From contig NZ_JAMFTQ010000002.1 in assembly GCF_024160105.1 (NCBI RefSeq), positions 1-64,000 of the forward strand: 64,000 nt of DNA. The letters run 5' to 3'. The notes under the pieces were generated by a model that searched no databases, was not told the DNA's origin, and worked only from the letters and a program-made list of their open reading frames with translations. Source of the DNA: Corynebacterium stercoris. Its GTDB lineage: Bacteria; Actinomycetota; Actinomycetes; Mycobacteriales; Mycobacteriaceae. The position numbers and the translations under genes were made by a program. Positions 43,365-51,233 of the stretch are shown one piece after another. The stretch's first letter is position 1, and every line of letters starts with the position of its first letter.

Positions 43365-44096
43365 CTAGTTCTTGGCCAGGTTGATGCGGATGTTGATTTC
43401 GCCTTCCTCGGCGATCGTCGCCGCGACGAACTCCGGCGTCTCCACGCCGTAATCCAGGCGGTTGATCGGCACATCCCCGGCCACAATCAGATGTGCTCCC
43501 GAGCGGGCCACATCGAACTCGTGGGAAATCCGGTTGGTCTCGCCGTGGATCGTCAGATCGCCGGTGAGCGTCACCTTGCCAACCGACGCGCCCTCCGGCA
43601 GACCGGAGAGATCGGCAGGCTCGGTGATCACGAAGGTCGATTCCGGGAACTTGTCCGTGTGGAAGATCTTGCGGCGCACGTTGTTGTCGCGCACGTCGCT
43701 GTCCGTCGTCAGATTCGTCATGTCGACAACGATCTCGCCCGCAGTGAGCGTCCCGGCCTCAATCGTCACCGCGCCCGTGACGCCTTGCGTGGACCCGGAT
43801 GTCGTGCGGCGCTCACCCGGCAGCACCTCGTTGAACGTGAAGCCTGCCGACGTGCTGTTCGGCCCCGGGCGCTTGTGCACGCTCCACTCGCCGTCGAGCT
43901 CAGTCGTCGGCTCGCGCAGCGCGGACTCATCGATGCCTTCCGTCTTCACACCCGAGCCGAACATGTTCAGCGCCAGCGGCACCATCGCCAGCAATACCGC
44001 GAGCACAATAAAGATGGAAACGGCGACAATCAGAGCGGTGCGGCCCTTGGGTCGCGCACCCCGTGCTGACGGTTGTGCAGATTCCGCAGTAGACAT
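43365..44096 (-). CDS. Membrane-anchored YceI-family lipocalin-like protein
   Basis: A 243-residue protein. A basic N-terminus is followed by one membrane helix (about 25-48) and an extracytoplasmic YceI domain from about residue 75 (GEWSVHKRPGPNSTSAGFTFNEVL; VTGAVTIEAGTLTAGEIVVDMTNL; VTLTGDLTIHGETNRISHEFDV). YceI folds bind polyisoprenoid lipids. The start ATG 44096 follows GAGG closely. It lies five bases after the zinc-ribbon gene and is probably in its operon. Confidence 0.85.
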   Translation of the reverse strand: MSTAESAQPSARGARPKGRTALIVAVSIFIVLAVLLAMVPLALNMFGSGVKTEGIDESALREPTTELDGEWSVHKRPGPNSTSAGFTFNEVLPGERRTTSGSTQGVTGAVTIEAGTLTAGEIVVDMTNLTTDSDVRDNNVRRKIFHTDKFPESTFVITEPADLSGLPEGASVGKVTLTGDLTIHGETNRISHEFDVARSGAHLIVAGDVPINRLDYGVETPEFVAATIAEEGEINIRINLAKN

Positions 44097-44100
44097 GCTC

Positions 44101-44424
44101 TTACCTCAACTTCTCTATCTCGGTCGCGAGCGCCGTCAATTCGTCACACAGGTGACGAATTTCCTCGGCATCCGCTCCCTCCATGGCCGCGGTGCGAACG
44201 TCCTCCGCAGCGCAGCGCAATTCGTACAACTCATCGCGCAGCTCAGCGACCCTTTCCGGGCGCAGGATAACGGAGCCTTCCGCGATGCCCGCTCCCGAGA
44301 GGTTGTGCCGCTGCTCATACGCGCGCTGCTTGCACGATTGGCCGCAATATTTGCGCTTGCGGCCCCTACCCTGCTGAGCCTCAAGCTCCTGGCCGCACCA
44401 GAGGCAGACCGGTGCGGGTCGCAT
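44101..44424 (-). CDS. Small zinc-ribbon protein with C-terminal coiled coil
   Basis: A 107-residue protein. Cys residues arranged CLWCG...RKRKYCGQSCKQRAYEQRH (residues about 7-38) form a CxxC/CxxxC zinc ribbon of the kind common in uncharacterised actinobacterial proteins. The C-terminal 60 residues are predicted coiled coil (ELRDELYELRCAAEDV). ATG 44424 has TCATAT six bases upstream and no ribosome binding site; the 60-residue upstream extension crosses the rbpA promoter and is rejected. Divergent from rbpA. Function unknown. Confidence 0.7.
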   Translation of the reverse strand: MRPAPVCLWCGQELEAQQGRGRKRKYCGQSCKQRAYEQRHNLSGAGIAEGSVILRPERVAELRDELYELRCAAEDVRTAAMEGADAEEIRHLCDELTALATEIEKLR

Positions 44425-44490
44425 GTGTGAATATGATTCGCCCGCCACCCGTACGACTCTAATACATGGACCGCCTGCGACCCGACTCGC

Positions 44491-44522
44491 GGGAACAATG
44501 CAGCGGTGCGCGCCGTTATACT
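44491..44522 (+). promoter_or_regulatory. rbpA promoter: SigH-like GGGAAC-N18-GTT overlapping TATACT
   Basis: GGGAAC (44491-44496) and GTT (44515-44517) are spaced by 18 bases, matching the SigR/SigH stress promoter pattern (GGAA-N18-GTT). A housekeeping-type TATACT (44517-44522) overlaps the -10 part. rbpA is a known SigR target in Streptomyces, so redox-stress control is likely here too. Confidence 0.55.
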
Positions 44523-44572
44523 GTATCGACGACTCTTGGTACGAAGAGGCTTGACGAAGGGATAGTGACAGC

Positions 44573-44953
44573 ATGGCTGATCGTGTTTTGCGCGGAAGTC
44601 GCATGGGCGCAGTGAGCTACGAGACGGACCGCGACCACGACTTGGCGCCGCGCCAGATGGCGAAGTACCAGACCCCGAACGGGGAGGTGTTCGAGGTCCC
44701 CTTCGCGGACGACGCGGAGATCCCCGAAGAGTGGATGTGCAAGAACGGCCAGGTCGGCACCCTCATGGAAGGTGAGGGCGTCGAGGCAAAGCCGGCGAAG
44801 CCGCCGCGGACCCACTGGGACATGCTGCGTGAGCGCCGCACGATCGAAGAGCTCGACGAGCTGCTCGAGGAGCGCCTCGATCAACTGCGCAAGCGCCGCC
44901 GCACTGCGGCGCGCATGGCCAAGGAGCAGCAAGCCGAGGCCGAGAACAACTAA
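44573..44953 (+). CDS. rbpA: RNA polymerase-binding protein RbpA
   Basis: A 126-residue activator that binds RNA polymerase and group 1/2 sigma factors. The N-terminal tail and MGAVSYETDR segment, the core barrel (about 28-70), the basic linker (KPAKPPRTHW) and the C-terminal sigma-interacting helix MLRERRTIEELDELLEERL are all present. The core has a single Cys (MCKNG), so no zinc site is expected. GAAGGGA precedes ATG 44573. Confidence 0.95.
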   Translation: MADRVLRGSRMGAVSYETDRDHDLAPRQMAKYQTPNGEVFEVPFADDAEIPEEWMCKNGQVGTLMEGEGVEAKPAKPPRTHWDMLRERRTIEELDELLEERLDQLRKRRRTAARMAKEQQAEAENN

Positions 44954-44990
44954 GAGCTTCGGCTTCTTGCCTAGGCCGGCAGGCGTGTGT

Positions 44991-46010
44991 TTAGCGCTTG
45001 TCGGCCTTTTCTGCGCCGTCGGAAAGCAGTCCAGCGCGACGCAGCTCGTACTGGGCGAGGCCGACCATGGACTCGGCGGTGTTTGCGGCGTCGGCGGCGA
45101 GCGCCTTGACCTTGCCTGGGATCTCAGACAGGCTGGTGCGCTTCAGTTCGTACGCGGCGAGATCCTTCATGGCGACGGCGGTGTTGCCCACAGTCTCGGC
45201 GGCTGAGTTTACAGTGTCGCCGAGGTTCGGCAGGTTGGTGCGGCTGATCTCGTACTTCGCCAGCGCGGTGACTTCCTTAGCCAGCTCAGCGGCGTTGTTC
45301 GCGGCGTCGGTGACACCCCACTTGGTCACTTCGCCGAGCGAGGTCAAAGCAAAGCTCGGGTCCAGCTTGGAATCGCCGAGCTTGCGGTCCTCGAAAGTCA
45401 CCGGCACCTCGCGGACATCGAAGCCGGCGTCGATAGCGCGGTGCGCGAGCTCCGCTTGGAAGATGTAGCCCTTGTTGGACAGCGCGGCGAGGTCGAGCTC
45501 CTCGAGCACCTCGCGGCGGATCGCACGGTAGCCGGCGGTCATGTCCTTCACATCCCCGCCGAGCATGAGCGAAATGTAGCGGTTGCCCAGTTTGGACAGC
45601 GCGTACCGGCTCTTCGGCCAGTGTTTGACCTCGCCGCCCTCGACGTAGCGGGAGCCGATGACGAGGTCGGCGCCGGCGGAGATTTCGTCGAGAAGCAGAG
45701 AAAGCTCCTCGGGCGCGTGGGAGCCGTCGGCATCCATCTGCACGAGCACCTCGTACTCGCGCTCCAGACCCCACTTGAAGCCAGCGCGGTAGGCGGCGAG
45801 GAGGCCGTCCTTGCCGGTGCGGTGCAGTACGTTGACGCGCTCGTGCTCAGCCGCGAGCTCGTCGGCCTTCTCCCCCGTGCCGTCCGGCGAATTGTCGTCG
45901 ACAACAAGCACGTCGACGTCCGGGTTCGCGTTGAGGACTCGGTCGACGATCAGCGGCAGGTTCTCTACCTCGTTGTACGTCGGGATGATCACCAGCGTGG
46001 TGGTCGACAC
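44991..46010 (-). CDS. Polyprenol monophosphomannose synthase with C-terminal 34-residue repeats
   Basis: A GT-A glycosyltransferase (GT2) predicted to make polyprenol-phosphate-mannose for lipomannan, lipoarabinomannan and protein mannosylation. Residues 1-230 match Ppm1/DPM1: IIPTYNEVENLP, VVDDNSPDGTGEKADELA, QMDADGSHAPEEL, VIGSRYVEGGEVKHWP. Residues about 235-339 are an extra helical part with LAKYEISRTNL (250), LAAYELKRTSL (284) and LAQYELRRAGL (318), spaced exactly 34 residues. The enzyme is separate from Lnt, unlike the mycobacterial fusion. GTG 46010 follows AAGGAG. It lies 12 bases after lnt. Confidence 0.9.
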   Translation of the reverse strand: MSTTTLVIIPTYNEVENLPLIVDRVLNANPDVDVLVVDDNSPDGTGEKADELAAEHERVNVLHRTGKDGLLAAYRAGFKWGLEREYEVLVQMDADGSHAPEELSLLLDEISAGADLVIGSRYVEGGEVKHWPKSRYALSKLGNRYISLMLGGDVKDMTAGYRAIRREVLEELDLAALSNKGYIFQAELAHRAIDAGFDVREVPVTFEDRKLGDSKLDPSFALTSLGEVTKWGVTDAANNAAELAKEVTALAKYEISRTNLPNLGDTVNSAAETVGNTAVAMKDLAAYELKRTSLSEIPGKVKALAADAANTAESMVGLAQYELRRAGLLSDGAEKADKR

Positions 46011-46022
46011 AGTGGGTGCTCC

Positions 46023-47606
46023 TTATACGTGCGTTTCATGGCGGGCACGGACAGCCCGCGACCCTGTAGCAGCATACCCCCGCCGGGCGGTCGCGGCTGC
46101 ACCGATCATCACTGCGAGACCAGCCAGAACCAGCACCCACTCCAGCGCCCCGCCGAAGCGGACGGCGGGCGTGACGCGCTCGCGAAGCGGGAGCTCCTCG
46201 ACGAGGTGGTCGGCGGTGAAGATCTGCGTCTGCTGCGACACGGTGCCGTCGGGGTGCACGATCGCGGAGACGCCCGAGGTGGCCGCGACGATGACGGCGC
46301 GGTCAGTCTCGATGGCGCGCATCCGGCTCATAGCCAACTGCTGGTAGGTCATGTCGGTGAAGCCGAACGTGGCGTTGTTGGTGGGCGTCGCCAGGATCTG
46401 CGCGCCGTTGCGCACGGCCATGCGGTACGCCGGGTCCTCCGCGACCTCGTAGCAGGTTGCGACGCCAAGCGTCACGTCCCCCATCCGCACGACACCCGGG
46501 CCGTCGCCGGGCTTGAAGTCGCCGGCGAGGTCCACCAGGTCTGAGAAGTTGCGGAAGAAATCGCGCATCGGCATGTACTCGCCGAAGGGCTGGAGGTAGC
46601 GCTTGTGGTGGTAATCGCCGGGGCCGGTGACGGGATCGAACACCACCTGCGTGTTCCGGTCGCCCACCTCGTCGCGGGTGAGCGTGCCCACCATCGTCGG
46701 GGCGTTAACGGCCTGGACCGCAGAGTCGATGAGGGCTGCCGCCTCGGCGTCCATAAACGGGTTCACGTCGGAGGCGTTCTCCGGCCACACGACGAGGTCC
46801 AGGGGCTGGCCTTCTTGTGCGGCTTCCTGGCCTAGCGCGATGGTTTCATTGACGTGGTTCGCCAGCACCGCGCGGCGCTGCGCGTTGAAATCCAGCCCCA
46901 TGCGCGGCACGTTGCCCTGCACGGCAGCGGCGCGGACGGTGTCCACGGTCGCGGCATCGCGGTTCACGCCGAACCCGGCCAACCAGCCGACAACCAGCGG
47001 GACGAGGAAGCAGGCGATCGCGATGCGCTGCCGCCAATCGCGGGTGAGCCACGGCATGACCAAACCCACGCCTGCGAACACGGCGGCCAGTGTCACCAGC
47101 GCTGGCCCACCCCAGGGGGCGAGATTGGCCAGCGGCCCGTTGATCTGGCCCCACGCCAAACGCACCCAGGCGAACCCGCCGAAGGGGAACGAAGACCGCG
47201 CGAACTCCACCGCGAGGTAGACGAAGGGGAAGGCGAGGAAGCCGTAGCGCCAGCGCGCAATCAGCACACCGAAGATACCGGTGAGGATGCCGTACAGCGC
47301 CAAGAAGATGGAGAGCGCTACGTACGGCATTGCGCCGACGAACTCCCCGATCCACGGCAGCAGGAACAGGTAGGTCACTAGGGCGTGGACGAAGCCCAAC
47401 AGGGCGCCGAACCCCGCCCCGGGCTGCTCCTGCGCCTCCCCCGCCATGCCGGTGGCGGCGGTGAAGCGGCGCGACCACGGCATGAGGGCCAAGTAGAACA
47501 GCCCGATGCCGAGCGGCGCCGCGAGGGAGATGCCAATCGGCTCATACGAGAAGTAGACCAGCCAGCCGCCGATGGCGGCGAGGCCGAAGCGCAGGAACGC
47601 GATCAC
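46023..47606 (-). CDS. lnt: Apolipoprotein N-acyltransferase
   Basis: A 527-residue membrane enzyme that N-acylates the lipidated Cys of lipoproteins. About six to seven N-terminal membrane helices precede a periplasmic carbon-nitrogen hydrolase domain with the Glu in VVWPENASDV, Lys in HHKRYLQPFGEYMP and Cys in GVATCYEVAED, followed by a last membrane helix and basic tail. The start is GTG 47606 overlapping the fxsA stop (GTGA). Together with the mannosyltransferase it forms a lipoprotein and lipoglycan operon. Confidence 0.9.
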   Translation of the reverse strand: MIAFLRFGLAAIGGWLVYFSYEPIGISLAAPLGIGLFYLALMPWSRRFTAATGMAGEAQEQPGAGFGALLGFVHALVTYLFLLPWIGEFVGAMPYVALSIFLALYGILTGIFGVLIARWRYGFLAFPFVYLAVEFARSSFPFGGFAWVRLAWGQINGPLANLAPWGGPALVTLAAVFAGVGLVMPWLTRDWRQRIAIACFLVPLVVGWLAGFGVNRDAATVDTVRAAAVQGNVPRMGLDFNAQRRAVLANHVNETIALGQEAAQEGQPLDLVVWPENASDVNPFMDAEAAALIDSAVQAVNAPTMVGTLTRDEVGDRNTQVVFDPVTGPGDYHHKRYLQPFGEYMPMRDFFRNFSDLVDLAGDFKPGDGPGVVRMGDVTLGVATCYEVAEDPAYRMAVRNGAQILATPTNNATFGFTDMTYQQLAMSRMRAIETDRAVIVAATSGVSAIVHPDGTVSQQTQIFTADHLVEELPLRERVTPAVRFGGALEWVLVLAGLAVMIGAAATARRGYAATGSRAVRARHETHV

Positions 47607-48133
47607 GGCTGGCGGCCCTCCGGGGTATCCCCCGGGCCGTCCATGCGGTACCAGCGCTCTAGCTCGTCAGCGTCGATGACCTCGTGGTCCTCGTGTGCGT
47701 CGGCACGCATCTGGCCCTCAGGGGTGAACGTGCCGTAGCTGGTGCGCATGGTGGACATCGGCGAAGCCTCGTACGCGCGCATGCCGAACTCCTCCATGCT
47801 GCGCTGCGCCTGGGCACTGATGCTGCGGCGCATCAGGGCGCGCGTCGGCGGGAAGATCATGAGCAGACCCGCGAACGAGGTGACAAAACCGGGCACCATG
47901 CACAACACCCACGCCACCATGAGCAGCGCCGAGTCGCCAGCGAGTTTCCCGATCGTTGAGCGGCCCTCAGCGGCGGAGAGCAGGGCGCCGCGCAGCGATA
48001 CGCTGGCCAGAAACCCGCCGAGCACCATGAGGCCGAGCACGGCGAGCAGCGCCCACCCGACACCGATCAACTTGGCCACGCCGATGAAGGCGAGCACCTC
48101 GAGGGCGAAATACGCGAACAAGAGCAGCGGCAT
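47603..48133 (-). CDS. fxsA: FxsA-family membrane protein
   Basis: A 176-residue protein. Two or three hydrophobic segments (LLLFAYFALEVLAFIGVAKLIG; LLAVLGLMVLGGFLASVSLRG; a third near VAWVLCMVPGFVTSFAGLLMIF) carry the FxsA signature. The C-terminal cytosolic part is charged. In E. coli FxsA suppresses F-plasmid exclusion of phage T7; the cellular role is unknown. ATG 48133 is seven bases after TAGTCT; the 121-residue upstream extension is a shadow of the lipase gene. Confidence 0.85.
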   Translation of the reverse strand: MPLLLFAYFALEVLAFIGVAKLIGVGWALLAVLGLMVLGGFLASVSLRGALLSAAEGRSTIGKLAGDSALLMVAWVLCMVPGFVTSFAGLLMIFPPTRALMRRSISAQAQRSMEEFGMRAYEASPMSTMRTSYGTFTPEGQMRADAHEDHEVIDADELERWYRMDGPGDTPEGRQP

Positions 48134-48140
48134 GCGGCTT

Positions 48141-48146
48141 AGACTA
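48141..48146 (-). promoter_or_regulatory. -10 TAGTCT overlapping the lipase TAG stop
   Basis: The first three bases are the stop codon of the gene at 48144-49346; the hexamer ends seven bases before ATG 48133. Confidence 0.5.
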
Positions 48147-49346
48147 CCTGCCGAGCTGCCGCAGCAACCATTCCGCGTCGCGCCCCAGGTGCTGGAAGTA
48201 CGGACCGAAGTGGTTCGTACCGGTGCGGCCCAGCACCCGCGGCAGGCGCCTCGTCTCCAGCTCACGCCCCCACGAGAGCGCGAGCTTTTCGACGGTTGCG
48301 TGCGGCACGAGATCGTCGTAACGCGAGGCCCACAGGCGAGTCGGAATGCGCAAGGGGCGGCGGGTACCGAGGGTGTTGGCGGCGAGGAACTCGGAGGTTT
48401 TCGGCAGGTCGTCGATGAGCTGCGCCATGCTGATTCCGGACGTGGTCCAGCGACGCGTTTTCGCCCACGGGCGCACGACGACGGCGCCGGCGGCACAGAC
48501 GCGGGCGTCGAAAAGCACGGCTTCGAGGCCCTCGGGGCTCAAGTGCGGGGTGATTTCGGCCGCGATGGCCGGGTCGGAGGCCATCATGCCGGCGACGGCG
48601 TAGAGGATCACGATGGATGCCATGGCACCGTCGACGTGATCGAGCATCGCGGTGAGATCCGCGGGTGGGGCACCCACCATGGCCGCGAGCGGCTGCAGCT
48701 CCGGCGCGTACTCCGGTTGCTCCAGCCACGCCCCGACCGCGCCGCCGCCCTGGGAAAAGCCCCATAACCCGAGATTCTCAGCGCCTACGCCGAGTGCCTC
48801 AGCTGCCCGCACCGCATCCGCCAGCGCGCGGGCGGCTGACACGTGGTCGCAGTACAGCTGGACGTTGTCCTCCGGGTCGCGCGGGTAGTCCGTGAGCACC
48901 ACGTTCGCGCCGTGGGCGACAAGCAGGTTGATGGCGGGCTGCTCGTACGCGGCAATCGCATCCAGGGGGTTGCGCCGCACCCGGGCGCCGACGGTGCAGG
49001 AGTAGGAGGGGTCGCAGTGCGGGGCCACACCCTGGGTCGACGGTGCGAACGCGATCGTCGGCTGCGGGCCCTTGCCGCGCCACGGCGTGCGCGAACGGAA
49101 CACGGCACCGGTGGCGCTCAGGATGCGGCTCTTCCTGTCCGAGGTGGCGTAATCGATGCGCCACGCCTCCGCGGGGTTGCACCGCCCCGAAAGGCCCACA
49201 GGGCGGATTTCGGCGGCGGCGAGCAACGCGCCCGGCCGCACCCCGGTCAACCAGGTGGCGGCGCCGAAATCGGGGTCGGTGCGGGGGCGCAGATGCACCA
49301 GATCCGCCGCCAAACCGAGGCTCGTCCGAGCCGCTTCCGTCCACAT
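48144..49346 (-). CDS. Secretory-lipase-family (LIP) alpha/beta hydrolase
   Basis: A 400-residue hydrolase. The nucleophile elbow is LGLWGFSQGGGAVGAW; ALWASRYDDLVPHATV carries the probable Asp and TGTNHFGPYFQHLG the His. The N-terminal WRIDYATSDRKSRILSATGAVFRSR is typical of the fungal-type secretory lipase family in actinobacteria. No clear signal peptide with the chosen start ATG 49346, which follows AGGAG. The longer in-frame N-terminus (to 49439) has no hydrophobic core either. Confidence 0.82.
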   Translation of the reverse strand: MWTEAARTSLGLAADLVHLRPRTDPDFGAATWLTGVRPGALLAAAEIRPVGLSGRCNPAEAWRIDYATSDRKSRILSATGAVFRSRTPWRGKGPQPTIAFAPSTQGVAPHCDPSYSCTVGARVRRNPLDAIAAYEQPAINLLVAHGANVVLTDYPRDPEDNVQLYCDHVSAARALADAVRAAEALGVGAENLGLWGFSQGGGAVGAWLEQPEYAPELQPLAAMVGAPPADLTAMLDHVDGAMASIVILYAVAGMMASDPAIAAEITPHLSPEGLEAVLFDARVCAAGAVVVRPWAKTRRWTTSGISMAQLIDDLPKTSEFLAANTLGTRRPLRIPTRLWASRYDDLVPHATVEKLALSWGRELETRRLPRVLGRTGTNHFGPYFQHLGRDAEWLLRQLGR

Positions 49347-49357
49347 TTCGCCTGCTC

Positions 49358-50098
49358 CTAGCGGGGCATGTGCCGCCAGATCGGGCGCGGCACGAGCCGC
49401 ATCACGAACGCGAGCGCCGCGAGGCTGCGCGGAATCCACACCGTGGTGCTCTTGCCGCGCGCGGCGGCATCAACGACCGCGTCCGCGACCACGTCAGGAG
49501 TCACCGACAGCGGCGCTGGCTTCATCCCTGTGGTCATGGACCCGATGACGAACCCCGGGCGCGCCGTGATCAGGTGCAGGTCGGTGCCGTGGAGGCGATC
49601 GGCAAGCCCCTGACAGAACGCGTCCAGACCCGCCTTCGTCGAACCGTAAACGTAGTTCGCCCGCCGGGCGCGCCACCCGGCAATCGAGCTGAACGCGTAG
49701 ATCTCGCCGCGCCGCATCACGTCGGCCAGCACGGTGAGCATGCTCATCTGGGCGAGGTAATCCACCGTGCCAATGCGCACCGCTTCCTGCTCCTCGCGCT
49801 CCGCGAGCTCTTGGTCGCCCAAGATGCCGAAGGCCACGATCGCCGTCGTCACCTCGCCTTCCTCCATGGCTCGCTCAACCAGCGGGCGGTGGGACTCGAG
49901 GTCGGCAGCGTCGAAATCGAGCGTCGTCACGCGCTGCGCTCCTGCCGCGAGCAAACGCTTTTCGACGCTCGCTCCCCGGCCGTCTCGTTCCGGTTCGCGC
50001 ATCGCGCAGACGACGCGGCGGCCGGCGCAGATGCGCTCGGCGATCTCCCCGCCGATGTCGCTGGTCGCGCCGAGGAGCAGGATGGCGCCCTCGCTCAT
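49358..50098 (-). CDS. Short-chain dehydrogenase, DprE2-like
   Basis: A 246-residue SDR. NAD(P) motif LLLGATSDIGGEIAE at the N-terminus, active-site YVYGSTKAG (Tyr and Lys), and a C-terminal basic IPRSLAALAFVMRLVPRPIWRHMPR like that of the DprE2 reductase for decaprenyl-phospho-arabinose synthesis. A true dprE2 normally pairs with dprE1, which is not here, so this may be a paralogue. ATG 50098 overlaps the peptidase stop (ATGA). Confidence 0.78.
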   Translation of the reverse strand: MSEGAILLLGATSDIGGEIAERICAGRRVVCAMREPERDGRGASVEKRLLAAGAQRVTTLDFDAADLESHRPLVERAMEEGEVTTAIVAFGILGDQELAEREEQEAVRIGTVDYLAQMSMLTVLADVMRRGEIYAFSSIAGWRARRANYVYGSTKAGLDAFCQGLADRLHGTDLHLITARPGFVIGSMTTGMKPAPLSVTPDVVADAVVDAAARGKSTTVWIPRSLAALAFVMRLVPRPIWRHMPR

Positions 50099-51210
50099 CG
50101 CAGGTCCTTTGGCTGGGTGTTGAGCGCGATCGCCCCCTCGGCGGTGAGCACCACAATGTCCTCGATGCGCATGCCGAAGCGTCCCGGGATGTAGATGCCG
50201 GGCTCGATAGAAAACGCCATGCCCTCGCGCAGCACGACATCTCTGCCGCCGATGATGAAGGGTGCCTCGTGCACGGCGAGTCCGATGCCGTGGCCGAGAC
50301 GGTGGGTGAAGTACTCCCCGTAGCCGGCCTCCGCGAGGATGTCCCGGGCAACCGCGTCGAGCTCGCCCGCCGTGATGCCCGGGCGCGCCGCGGCGACGGC
50401 TGCTGCCTGGGCGCGCTTCAGCACGGCGTAAGCCTCGAGCGCCTCCGGATCGGCCTGGCTCGGGTCGCCGCCTGCGACGTAGGTGCGGGTGCAGTCGGAG
50501 TTGTAGCCGGATTCGAGGGGGCCGCCGATGTCGACGACCACGATGTCGCCTGCCTCGAGCACGCGGTCGGAATAGTCGTGGTGCGGGTTGGCGCCGTTCG
50601 GGCCGGAACCCACGATGATGAATTCCGCGCGCGCATGCTCGGCCAGGATGAGATCCGCGATCTCCGCGGCGATCTCGGCCTCGGTGCGGCCGGGGGTGAG
50701 CAGCGCCGGCACCTGGGCGTGGACGCGGTCGATCGCAGCACCCGCCTTGGTGAGCTCCGCGATCTCCACCGCGTCCTTCGACGTGAAGCACGCGCCGATC
50801 TCAGGCGCAACGAGGCGGGTCTTGCTGAGGTAGCCCTGCAGCGCGAAGATGTGGTCCGCGGTCAGGCCCGGCGCGATGTCGACCGGTGTGTACGCAGTGT
50901 CCGCCCCGAGGAACTCCGCGACGAGCGCGTAGGGGCTTTCCCCGTCGCGCCACCCGGCGAGCTCGACGCCTGCGAGCTCGGCCTCAGCGCGCAGCGTGTC
51001 GATGTCCGTCAGCGGTGCGACGGCGAGCACAGCCCCGTCTGGTCGGAAGACCAGCGCGGTGAGCCGCTCGTGGGAGCCCATCGCGGAACCGGTCAGGTAC
51101 GTGAACTCGGGGCCGGTGCCGACGATGAGTCCAGCGCTGTATGTACCGGCCAGAGCTTCGGAAACCGCCTGGCGGCGGGTGGCGTAGGCCTCAGAACTGA
51201 AAAACGGCAT
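50095..51210 (-). CDS. M24 metallopeptidase (Xaa-Pro dipeptidase/aminopeptidase)
   Basis: A 371-residue pita-bread enzyme. Metal ligands: the two Asp in VVDIGGPLESGYNSDCTRTYV, His in HRLGHGIGLAVHE, Glu in FSIEPGIYI and Glu in RIEDIVVL. The N-terminal creatinase-like domain covers about residues 10-140. Cytosolic, with a role in proline-peptide turnover. ATG 51210 is six bases after TACGAT; that promoter overlaps the divergent one for the trypsin-like gene. Confidence 0.88.
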   Translation of the reverse strand: MPFFSSEAYATRRQAVSEALAGTYSAGLIVGTGPEFTYLTGSAMGSHERLTALVFRPDGAVLAVAPLTDIDTLRAEAELAGVELAGWRDGESPYALVAEFLGADTAYTPVDIAPGLTADHIFALQGYLSKTRLVAPEIGACFTSKDAVEIAELTKAGAAIDRVHAQVPALLTPGRTEAEIAAEIADLILAEHARAEFIIVGSGPNGANPHHDYSDRVLEAGDIVVVDIGGPLESGYNSDCTRTYVAGGDPSQADPEALEAYAVLKRAQAAAVAAARPGITAGELDAVARDILAEAGYGEYFTHRLGHGIGLAVHEAPFIIGGRDVVLREGMAFSIEPGIYIPGRFGMRIEDIVVLTAEGAIALNTQPKDLR

Positions 51211-51216
51211 GGGACC

Positions 51217-51222
51217 ATCGTA
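51217..51222 (-). promoter_or_regulatory. -10 TACGAT for the M24 peptidase (leaderless)
   Basis: Ends six bases before ATG 51210 and shares two bases (51221-51222) with the divergent TAGACT. Confidence 0.5.
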
Positions 51223-51226
51223 GACT
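51221..51226 (+). promoter_or_regulatory. -10 TAGACT for the trypsin-like gene (leaderless)
   Basis: Ends seven bases before GTG 51234. It overlaps the minus-strand TACGAT, so the two promoters cannot be opened independently. Confidence 0.5.
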
Positions 51227-51233
51227 CGCCCTC

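Noticed and set aside
44954..44990. Short GCC/GGC hairpin after rbpA as a terminator
   Set aside because: The stem is only about six bases with no T-run, too weak to call.
44991..47606. A fused Lnt-Ppm1 protein as in M. tuberculosis
   Set aside because: The two frames are separated by a stop, a 12-base gap and a new ribosome binding site with GTG start; they are distinct genes.
48134..48496. A long N-terminal extension of FxsA
   Set aside because: It lies inside the lipase gene in another frame and has no FxsA features; the hydrophobic FxsA start is at ATG 48133.
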